Below, piece by piece: positions 1 to 5,531 of a stretch of 5,617 nt of DNA. Every line of letters starts with the position of its first letter. Positions within the stretch are counted from its first letter, which is position 1. Under the pieces are notes generated by a model, which saw only the letters and a list, made by a program, of their open reading frames with translations, ran no database searches and was not told the origin of the DNA. Made by a program: the position numbers and the translations under genes. Source of the DNA: an uncultured Oscillospiraceae bacterium (GTDB lineage Bacteria; Bacillota; Clostridia; Oscillospirales; Oscillospiraceae); contig CANRBW010000108.1 in the NCBI GenBank assembly GCA_947628975.1, positions 1-5,617 of the forward strand, in the 5' to 3' direction.

Positions 1-108
1 GACCACGAGGGCAAGCCCACCGCCGAGGACTATCAACCTGTGGCCGACGATCTGCTGCGGCGGATCATGGCCCTGTCGGAGCGCGACCATGGAAGTTCTG
101 CTGGCTAA
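1..108 (+). CDS. C-terminal end of an upstream gene, probably PlsC-type acyltransferase (partial)
   Basis: Frame 1 is open from the window edge and ends at TAA 106-108, leaving 35 residues: an acidic and polar stretch (DHEGKPTAEDY) followed by an amphipathic segment (VADDLLRRIMAL). No catalytic motif is in view, so the sequence alone cannot identify the product. In clostridial genomes the gene just before the ispH-rpsA fusion is often plsC, the 1-acyl-glycerol-3-phosphate acyltransferase of phospholipid synthesis, commonly after cmk, and a short helix of this kind is a usual PlsC ending. The naming rests mostly on that context. The 20-base overlap with the next start (89) points to one operon and translational coupling. 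The reading frame is well supported; the product name is not. Confidence 0.6.
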   Translation, partial: DHEGKPTAEDYQPVADDLLRRIMALSERDHGSSAG

Positions 109-2209
109 GACCGCCGGGTTCTGCTACGGGGTCAGGCGGGCGGTGGAGATGGCCCAGGACCTGGCCCGCTCCGGGACGCGGTGCGCCATGCTGGGCCCGG
201 TCATCCACAACGACCACGTCATCGCCGCCCTGGAGGCCCAGGGCATGGCCCTGTGCCACGCCCCGGACCAGCTCCCCGCCGGGGCCACGGTGCTTTTGCG
301 CTCCCACGGCGAGCCCAAGGCGGTCTACGACGCCCTGGCCGCCGGGGGCTGGCCGGTGGTGGACGCGGTCTGCCCCAACGTCCGGCGCATCCACGCCCTG
401 GTCCGCCAGGCCGGGGAGGAGGGCCGCCTCCCCCTCATCGTGGGCACCCCAACCCATCCGGAGGTCCTGGCCATCGCCGGCTGGTGTTCTTCCCATGTTG
501 TGGTAGAGGGACTGGAAAGTCTGAAAAACTGGATATTCCAGGACGAAAGCCGCCGGGAATTGCCCCTCACCATGGTCTCCCAGACCACCGCCATCCCGGC
601 CCAATGGAAAAGTTGTGTAGAATTTGCAAAAAAGGTGTGTACAAATCTAAAAATCTTTGATACAATATGTAATGCTACCTACGAGCGGCAACGGGAGGCC
701 GTGGAGCTGGCGGCGCGATGTGACGCGATGATCGTCATCGGCGACCCCAAGAGCTCCAACACCAGACGGCTCACCCAGCTCTGCCGCCCGCGGCGGGGAG
801 TGGTGGCCCAGGTCGCCTCCGCCGCCGAGCTGGACCCATCTCAATTTTCCGGGATGGCCAGGGTGGGCATCACCGCCGGCGCTTCCACGCCGGGGTGGAT
901 AATAAAGGAGGTCTATGACACAATGAGCGAGGAAAACATGATTGAGATCGAGGAATCCTTCGAGGAAATGCTGGAGAAATCGATCAAAACTTTGCATACG
1001 GGGGACAAGGTAACCGGCATCGTCACAGAGATCAACCCCACCGAGGTCTGCGTGGACCTGGGCACCAAGCACGCCGCCTATATCCCCCTGGACCAGCTGA
1101 CCGACGACCCCGAGGCCAAGGTGGAAGACCTGGTCAAGGTGGGTCAGGAGATTGAGGTCTTCGTGGTCCGGGTCAACGACGCCGAGGGCGTGGTCACCCT
1201 GTCCAAGAAGAAGCTGGACACCGTCAAGAGCTGGGAGGACGTGGAGAACGCCGTGGACAGCCACGCCGTGCTGGAGGGCGTCATCACCGAGGAGAACAAG
1301 GGCGGCATCGTGGCCAGCGTCAAGGGCGTGCGGGTGTTCATCCCCGCCTCCCAGTCCGGCCAGCCCCGGGGCGCCGACCTCTCCACCATGCTCAAGAAGA
1401 AGGTCCGCCTGCGCATCACCGAGGTGGACTCCCACCGCAAGCGCGTGGTGGGCTCCATCCGCGCCGTGGAGCAGGAGGAGCGGGACGCCAAGGCCGCCGA
1501 GGTCTGGGAGAACATCGAGGTCGGCAAGCGCTACGAGGGCGTGGTCAAGTCCCTGGTCAACTACGGCGCCTTTGTGGACATCGGCGGCGTGGACGGCATG
1601 GTCCATATCTCCGAGCTCTCCTGGTCGCGCATCAAGCACCCCTCCGAGGTGGTCAGCGTGGGCGACAGCGTCAGCGTCTACGTCCTGTCCTTTGACAAGG
1701 AGAAGCGCAAGATCTCCCTGGGCATGAAAGACCGCTCCCAGGATCCCTGGGCCAAGTTCATCGAGCAGTACGACGTGGGCAGCGTCCTCACCGCCAAGGT
1801 GGTCAAGTTGATGACCTTCGGCGCCTTTGCCGAGGTCCTCCCCGGCGTGGACGGCCTGATCCACATCTCCCAGCTCTCCGACCACCGGGTGGAGAAGCCG
1901 GAGGACGTGGTCAGCGAGGGCCAGGAGGTCACCGTGATGATCACCGCCATCGACAAGGAGAACAAGAAGATCTCCCTGTCCATCCGCGCCCTGATGGAGG
2001 AGGCCCAGGCCGCCAAGGCCGCCGCCGCGGCGGAGACCGCCATGGAGCCCGACGAGGTGGTCGCCACCAGCGACAGCTCCGCCACCACCATCGCCCCCGC
2101 CTTTGACGAGCCCGCCGAGGAGGCCCCCGTGGCCGAGGCTCCCGTCGAGGCTCCCGCTGTGGAGGCCCCCGCCGAGGAGGAGAAGGCCCCCGCCCAGCCG
2201 GAGGAGTGA
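89..2209 (+). CDS. ispH-rpsA: Bifunctional 4-hydroxy-3-methylbut-2-enyl diphosphate reductase (IspH/LytB) / 30S ribosomal protein S1 fusion
   Basis: One 706-aa protein. Residues 1-278 are IspH, the [4Fe-4S] enzyme that reduces HMBPP to IPP and DMAPP in the last MEP-pathway step. The three cluster cysteines are C12 (AGFCYGV), C95 and C194 (ICNAT). Substrate-site motifs are H40 (VIHN), H73 (RSHG), H123-E125 (THPEV), T167 (VSQTT), SSNT 222-225 and GASTP 264-268. Residues 279-706 are ribosomal protein S1, which binds single-stranded mRNA on the 30S subunit: four OB-fold S1 domains at about 305-373, 394-460, 479-549 and 564-635. The last two are the most canonical (GAFVDIGGVDGMVHISELS; GAFAEVLPGVDGLIHISQLS). 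An Ala/Pro/Glu tail follows. The start is the ATG at 89, with GGAG at 78-81 seven bases before it and homology starting at once. Such fusions are known in Clostridia. Several IspH motif positions are atypical, and an internal start for S1 lies at the junction. Confidence 0.95.
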   Translation: MEVLLAKTAGFCYGVRRAVEMAQDLARSGTRCAMLGPVIHNDHVIAALEAQGMALCHAPDQLPAGATVLLRSHGEPKAVYDALAAGGWPVVDAVCPNVRRIHALVRQAGEEGRLPLIVGTPTHPEVLAIAGWCSSHVVVEGLESLKNWIFQDESRRELPLTMVSQTTAIPAQWKSCVEFAKKVCTNLKIFDTICNATYERQREAVELAARCDAMIVIGDPKSSNTRRLTQLCRPRRGVVAQVASAAELDPSQFSGMARVGITAGASTPGWIIKEVYDTMSEENMIEIEESFEEMLEKSIKTLHTGDKVTGIVTEINPTEVCVDLGTKHAAYIPLDQLTDDPEAKVEDLVKVGQEIEVFVVRVNDAEGVVTLSKKKLDTVKSWEDVENAVDSHAVLEGVITEENKGGIVASVKGVRVFIPASQSGQPRGADLSTMLKKKVRLRITEVDSHRKRVVGSIRAVEQEERDAKAAEVWENIEVGKRYEGVVKSLVNYGAFVDIGGVDGMVHISELSWSRIKHPSEVVSVGDSVSVYVLSFDKEKRKISLGMKDRSQDPWAKFIEQYDVGSVLTAKVVKLMTFGAFAEVLPGVDGLIHISQLSDHRVEKPEDVVSEGQEVTVMITAIDKENKKISLSIRALMEEAQAAKAAAAAETAMEPDEVVATSDSSATTIAPAFDEPAEEAPVAEAPVEAPAVEAPAEEEKAPAQPEE
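638..666 (+). promoter_or_regulatory. Candidate internal extended -10 promoter within the IspH coding region
   Basis: Inside an A+T-rich island there is TGTACA (638-643, 4 of 6 matches to the -35 consensus), a 17-base spacer, and TACAAT (661-666, 5 of 6 matches to the -10). The TG of an extended -10 (TGA-TACAAT) sits directly upstream. Transcription would start near 673, about 250 bases before the internal S1 start at 923, and would give an mRNA carrying only the S1 part. The match is by eye. A coding sequence can contain such motifs by chance, but the low G+C of this patch makes it stand out. Confidence 0.4.
904..925 (+). promoter_or_regulatory. Internal Shine-Dalgarno and ATG for a free S1 protein (codon 279 of the fusion)
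   Basis: AAAGGAGG (904-911) is a near-perfect anti-16S match, followed after 11 bases by the in-frame ATG 923-925 (Met279). The protein from that Met (MSEENMIEIEESFEEML...) looks like the ordinary N-terminus of a clostridial S1 and would give a 428-aa S1. Just upstream, isoleucines 271 and 272 are both encoded by the rare codon ATA (899-904), giving an A+T-rich initiation region. An out-of-frame ATG at 915, only 3 bases after the SD, would make ATG ACA CAA TGA, whose stop overlaps the S1 ATG. Confidence 0.55.
2120..2194 (+). repeat. Degenerate EAP(V/A) repeat in the acidic S1 tail
   Basis: The end of the fusion protein repeats a short Glu-Ala-Pro unit (EAPVAEAPVEAPAVEAPAEE) with mixed GAG GCC CCC and GAG GCT CCC codons. 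It looks like a disordered, acidic, low-complexity tail after the fourth S1 domain. Such tails vary greatly in length between related S1 proteins. The coding repeat could expand or shrink by slippage. Confidence 0.6.
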
Positions 2210-2241
2210 TCCTCTCCCCCGGCCCATAGCGTGAGAGGACT

Positions 2242-2273
2242 GGGCACGCCCGTGCCGGGCGTGCCCTCTCTTT
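2242..2273 (+). terminator. Probable intrinsic terminator or attenuator between ispH-rpsA and pcrA
   Basis: GGGCACGCCC (2242-2251) and GGGCGTGCCC (2257-2266) form a perfect 10-bp stem with the 5-base loop GTGCC. The stem is followed by TCTCTTT (2267-2273), with 5 T in 7 bases. GAGA (2233-2236) can add pairs with TCTC (2267-2270) across a 5-base bulge. The stem is very stable but the T-tract is short and interrupted, so termination may be partial. I see no clear promoter in the remaining bases before pcrA, so pcrA may depend on read-through. Confidence 0.65.
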
Positions 2274-2306
2274 GTGCCAACGAGATAGAGAGAGGAGGGA
2301 CAGGCC

Positions 2307-4874
2307 GTGCTCACGGGCAAGGACGCCGCCGAATTCTGCCAGCTTCGCCGCCAGGCCATCGCCCTGGACTACCCCCAGCTCAACCCCCAGCAGCTGGAGG
2401 GGGTCCTGACCACCCAGGGGCCCCTGCTCCTTCTGGCCGGGGCCGGCAGCGGCAAGACCACCGTGCTCATCCAGCGGGTGGCCGACCTCATCACCTACGG
2501 CCGGGGCGCGGACGCCCAGGACGTGCCCGGCGGCGTGGGGCAGGAGGATCTGGCCTTCCTGCGGGACTATGTGGCCGCCGGAGGCGGGGACCGGGGCCGG
2601 ATGCGGGCCCTGTGCGCCCTGGACCCGGCCGCCCCCTGGTCCATCCTGGCCATCACCTTCACCAACAAGGCCGCCGGGGAGCTGAAGGACCGCCTGGCCC
2701 AGCAGCTGGGGCCGGAGCTGGCCGGGGACGTCTGGGCCGCCACCTTCCACTCCGCCTGTCTGCGCATCCTCCGCCGGGACATCCACCGCCTGGGCTTCGA
2801 CTCCTCCTTCACCATCTACGACGCCGACGACTCCCTGCGGGTCATCAAGGACATCCTGAAGACCAAGGAGCTGGACGACAAGATCTTTGTCCCCCGGGCG
2901 GTGCTGAGCCAGATCTCCAAGGCCAAGGACCAGGAGCTGCTGGCCGACGCCTACGCCGCCCGCCAACGGAAGACCGGGGACGTGTACCTGATGAAGGTGG
3001 CCGAGGTCTACACGGAGTACCAAAAGCGCCTCTGGGACGCCGGGGCGCTGGACTTTGACGACCTGATCCTCCACACCGTCCGCCTGCTGGACCAGGACCA
3101 GACGGTCCGGGAGTTCTACCAAAACAAGTTCCGCTACATCCTCATCGACGAGTACCAGGACACCAACGCCCTGCAGTACCGCCTGGCCTCCCTGCTGGCG
3201 GGCAAGTGGCAAAACATCTGCGTGGTGGGAGATGATGACCAGTCCATCTACCGCTTCCGGGGTGCCACCATCGAAAACATCCTCTCCTTCGAGAACCAGT
3301 ACAAGGGGGCGCGGGTCATCCGGCTGGAGCAGAACTACCGCTCCACCGGCCACATCCTGGACGCCGCCAACGCCGTCATCGCCAACAACCTGGGCCGGAA
3401 GGGCAAGAGGCTGTGGACCCGGCACGGCCGGGGGGAAAAGCTCTGCCACTACACCGCCATGAACGAGTCCGACGAGGCCCAGTATGTGGCCTCCCAAATC
3501 ATCGACGGGGTGCAGGCGGGGCAGCGCTGGCAGGACTTCGCCATCCTCTACCGGATGAACGCCCAGTCCAACCAGATCGAAAACGCCCTGAAGCGCAACG
3601 GCATCCCCTACCGCATCTACGGCGGCACCCGCTTCTTCGACCGGGCGGAGGTGAAGGATATGCTGGCCTACCTCTTCGTCCTCCACAACCCCGCCGACGA
3701 CCTGCGGCTGCTGCGGATCGTCAACAACCCGCCCCGGGGCATCGGGGCCACCACCCTGGACCGGGCCCAGACCCTGGCCGCCGGTCAGGGACTCTCGCTG
3801 TGGCAGGTCCTCTCCCACGCCGGGGAGTACCCCGCCCTGGAGAAGGCCCAGGGCAAGCTCTCCGCCTTCGTGGCCATGATGAGCGAGCTCCACAGCCTGC
3901 TCGACACCATGCCCCTCAACGACTTCTACGAGGAGCTGCTTTCCCGCACCGGCTACGCGGTGATGCTGGAGAGCCGGAACACCGTGGAGGACGCCACCCG
4001 GCTGGAAAACGTCCGGGAACTGCTCACCTCCATCAACGGCTACCTGGAGGAGGCGGAGGACACGGCCAGCCTGGCCGGTTTTCTGGACGAGATCTCCCTC
4101 TACACCACCCTGGACGACGGAGAGGTGGGGGAGAACTGCGTCTCCATGATGACCATGCACGCCGCCAAGGGGCTGGAGTTCCCCACCGTCTTCTTGGTGG
4201 GGATGGAGGACGGGGTCTTCCCCGGCCTGCGCTCCATCGGCGACGCCGACCAGATGGAGGAGGAGCGGCGGCTCTGCTATGTGGCCATGACCCGGGCCAA
4301 GGAGCGGCTCTACCTGACCTCCGCCGCCCAGCGGATGCTCTTTGGCCACACCACCTGCAACCAGCCCTCCCGCTTCGTCCGGGAGATCCCCTCCGAGTTC
4401 GTGGAGCGGAGCGGCCGGGACCTTTTCCGCCGGGACCCGCTGGAGGAGCCCGGCTCCGCCGCCCTGGAGCGGCGGGCCGCTCCGTCCCGCTCCCCCCTCT
4501 CCGCCTCCGACTGGGGGGACTCCCCCTTCGCCGCCCCCTACCGGCCCGGCGGCCGGCGCTCCGCCTCCGGCACCTTCCGGGAGTACCACCTGGACGAGGA
4601 GGAGGTGGACGGCTCCACCGGGGTCTTCACCCGGGGGCGGCGGCCCGCCTCGGCGGCCACCGTCTCCACCGGCCGGACCTCCTCCCCCCGGCCCGCCGCC
4701 CAGCTGCCCGACTTCCACGTGGGGGACCAGGTGGACCACTCCGCCTTCGGCCACGGCCTGGTGCTGGCGGTCAAGCCCATGGGGGGCGACGCCCTGGTCG
4801 AGATCGCCTTCGACCAGGTGGGCACCAAGCGGCTCATGCTGAAAAGCGCCGCCCAGCACATGAAAAAGGCGTAA
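2307..4874 (+). CDS. pcrA: ATP-dependent DNA helicase PcrA (UvrD/Rep family, SF1A)
   Basis: A 3'-5' DNA helicase acting in nucleotide excision repair, replication restart and transcription-replication conflict. All SF1A motifs are present: Q motif (LNPQQ, 25-29), Walker A AGAGSGKTT (44-52), motif Ia ITFTNKAA (116-123), motif II DEYQD (281-285), motif III GDDDQSIYRFRGA (308-320), motif IV QNYRS (342-346), motif V TMHAAKGLEF (616-625) and motif VI VAMTRAK (659-665). Residues 802-855 match the Tudor-like domain by which PcrA binds RNA polymerase (GDQVDHSAFGHGLV). The start is GTG 2307, with AGAGGAGGG at 2291-2299 seven bases upstream. At 855 aa it is longer than the usual 720-760 aa: about 40 extra residues lie between motifs I and Ia (near 65-109), and a Ser/Pro/Arg/Ala-rich linker covers about 700-800. 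The motifs are intact, so it should be active. Homology cannot separate PcrA from UvrD, but the lineage and C-terminus favour PcrA. Confidence 0.96.
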   Translation: MLTGKDAAEFCQLRRQAIALDYPQLNPQQLEGVLTTQGPLLLLAGAGSGKTTVLIQRVADLITYGRGADAQDVPGGVGQEDLAFLRDYVAAGGGDRGRMRALCALDPAAPWSILAITFTNKAAGELKDRLAQQLGPELAGDVWAATFHSACLRILRRDIHRLGFDSSFTIYDADDSLRVIKDILKTKELDDKIFVPRAVLSQISKAKDQELLADAYAARQRKTGDVYLMKVAEVYTEYQKRLWDAGALDFDDLILHTVRLLDQDQTVREFYQNKFRYILIDEYQDTNALQYRLASLLAGKWQNICVVGDDDQSIYRFRGATIENILSFENQYKGARVIRLEQNYRSTGHILDAANAVIANNLGRKGKRLWTRHGRGEKLCHYTAMNESDEAQYVASQIIDGVQAGQRWQDFAILYRMNAQSNQIENALKRNGIPYRIYGGTRFFDRAEVKDMLAYLFVLHNPADDLRLLRIVNNPPRGIGATTLDRAQTLAAGQGLSLWQVLSHAGEYPALEKAQGKLSAFVAMMSELHSLLDTMPLNDFYEELLSRTGYAVMLESRNTVEDATRLENVRELLTSINGYLEEAEDTASLAGFLDEISLYTTLDDGEVGENCVSMMTMHAAKGLEFPTVFLVGMEDGVFPGLRSIGDADQMEEERRLCYVAMTRAKERLYLTSAAQRMLFGHTTCNQPSRFVREIPSEFVERSGRDLFRRDPLEEPGSAALERRAAPSRSPLSASDWGDSPFAAPYRPGGRRSASGTFREYHLDEEEVDGSTGVFTRGRRPASAATVSTGRTSSPRPAAQLPDFHVGDQVDHSAFGHGLVLAVKPMGGDALVEIAFDQVGTKRLMLKSAAQHMKKA

Positions 4875-4893
4875 AGGGCTTTCCCTTTACGCC
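4863..4893 (-). terminator. Shared convergent hairpin; intrinsic terminator for the minus-strand glycosylase gene
   Basis: GGCGTAAAGGG (4868-4878) and CCCTTTACGCC (4883-4893) form a perfect 11-bp stem with a 4-base loop. On the minus strand the hairpin is followed by TTTTT (complement of 4863-4867), a standard intrinsic terminator for the glycosylase gene. On the plus strand the following bases are TCCAGCC with no T-run, so it should work poorly for pcrA, although it may protect that 3' end. The stop codons of both genes lie inside the stem arms (4872-4874 and 4887-4889). Confidence 0.8.
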
Positions 4894-5477
4894 TCCAGCC
4901 AGAACCGCCAGGGGAAGTCCCTGGCCTCCTGGGCGTAGTCGATGCCGACCCTTGGGCCGTGGCGGATCTCCCCCACCGGCCCCTGCCGGGGCAGGAGGTA
5001 GAGCGGCGGGGTCAGCAGGTCGTGTCCGTCCATGGACCTGTCAAGGGAAATAGCTTTACAGACTTTCCCCGGCCCGTTGAGGAAATTTCGCCGCTGATAG
5101 GCCGTCAGCCGGTCCAGAGGGCAACCGAAGCGCAGGGCGGCCATGGTCTCCGCCCCCGCCAGGGGCTCCAGCCCCCGGATCAGCACCGCCGCCGGCTCCC
5201 CCGGCGCCTCGGTCACCAGGTTCAGGCAGGTATACATCCCGTAGATGAGGTAGAGGTAGGCGGTGCCCGGCCGGGCGAACAGGGTCTCGGTCCGTGGGGT
5301 GCGCCGGTAGCCGTAGGCGTGGCAGGCCTTGTCGCACCGGCCGATGTACGCCTCCGTCTCGGTGATCCGGCCCACCAGGCGCTCCCCCTCCAGCTCCCGG
5401 ACCAGGACGCAGCCCAGCAGGTCCTGGGCCACGGTCAGGGTGTCCCGGCGGTAGAAGTCCCGCCCCAGGATCTCCAT
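4887..5477 (-). CDS. 3-methyladenine DNA glycosylase, AAG/MPG family
   Basis: A monofunctional base-excision repair enzyme that removes alkylated purines such as 3-methyladenine, and in relatives hypoxanthine, by flipping out the nucleotide. From the chosen start it has 196 aa, the usual bacterial length. Landmarks are DLLG (19-22) and ETEAY (40-44), whose E42 matches the catalytic Glu125 of human AAG and Y44 its Tyr127. H53 matches His136, and IYGMY holds the intercalating Tyr (Y79, human Tyr162), followed by N86 (human Asn169). NGPGKVCKA is at 134-142 and RVGI at 176-179. I chose ATG 5475-5477 because family homology starts there and GGGGGGAG ends 5 bases before it. The -10 of a strong promoter covers the two upstream ATGs (5502-5504 and 5499-5501), so the mRNA should begin after them. 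An upstream start at 5504, preceded by GGAGG, would give 205 aa and is the alternative. It is convergent with pcrA and divergent from the gene at 5532. Confidence 0.93.
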   Translation of the reverse strand: MEILGRDFYRRDTLTVAQDLLGCVLVRELEGERLVGRITETEAYIGRCDKACHAYGYRRTPRTETLFARPGTAYLYLIYGMYTCLNLVTEAPGEPAAVLIRGLEPLAGAETMAALRFGCPLDRLTAYQRRNFLNGPGKVCKAISLDRSMDGHDLLTPPLYLLPRQGPVGEIRHGPRVGIDYAQEARDFPWRFWLEA

Positions 5478-5499
5478 CCTCGCTCCCCCCTTTTGGCCC

Positions 5500-5528
5500 A
5501 TCATATCAACCTCCAAAGGAGAAGTCAA
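5500..5528 (-). promoter_or_regulatory. Sigma-A-like promoter of the glycosylase gene
   Basis: Read on the minus strand, TTGACT (5528-5523, 5 of 6) is followed by a 17-base spacer and TATGAT (5505-5500, 5 of 6). TGA directly upstream of the -10 forms an extended -10. Transcription should begin near 5493-5494, giving a leader of about 16 bases that contains the GGGGGGAG ribosome site before ATG 5477. This is the best promoter match I found in the window, and it stands out against the G+C-rich background. Its spacer contains the ribosome binding site of the divergent gene. Confidence 0.7.
5511..5521. repeat. Small inverted repeat CTCCAAAGGAG in the divergent spacer
   Basis: CTCC and GGAG flank AAA, placing Shine-Dalgarno-like sequences back to back on the two strands. 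The plus-strand copy (AAAGGAG, 5515-5521) serves the gene at 5532 with a 10-base spacing. The minus-strand copy (GGAGG) precedes the upstream ATG pair at 5499-5504. The repeat lies in the spacer of the minus-strand promoter, so it could also be a small operator, but 4-bp arms are too short to claim this. Confidence 0.4.
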
Positions 5529-5531
5529 GCC

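Noticed and set aside
481..690. The A+T-rich part of ispH as a foreign insertion or mobile fragment
   Set aside because: The reading frame continues through it and encodes expected IspH sequence (VSQTT, ICNAT) with no flanking repeats. An overlapping regulatory signal explains it better than an insertion, though a short recombined tract is not excluded.
647..2359. A 570-codon minus-strand open frame opposite the S1 region
   Set aside because: The product is a Gly/Leu/His/Asp-rich shadow of S1 codons, with no recognisable motif or convincing ribosome site.
1941..4859. A 972-codon open frame on the minus strand across pcrA and the end of the fusion gene
   Set aside because: It is antisense to an intact helicase with all motifs. 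Its translation is Gly/Val/Leu/His/Gln-rich low complexity with no domain. Such long shadow frames are expected where the true gene is G+C-rich and has G/C at third positions.
3413..5053. A 546-codon plus-strand frame overlapping pcrA and running into the glycosylase region
   Set aside because: It encodes Arg/Pro/Gly/His-rich sequence typical of an off-frame reading of G+C-rich DNA, and it crosses the convergent terminator into the antisense of another gene.
5478..5528. N-terminal extension of the glycosylase to TTG 5528 (213 aa)
   Set aside because: The TTG belongs to a -35 element, has no ribosome site before it, and the extra residues are outside the family's homology. The predicted transcript begins downstream of it.
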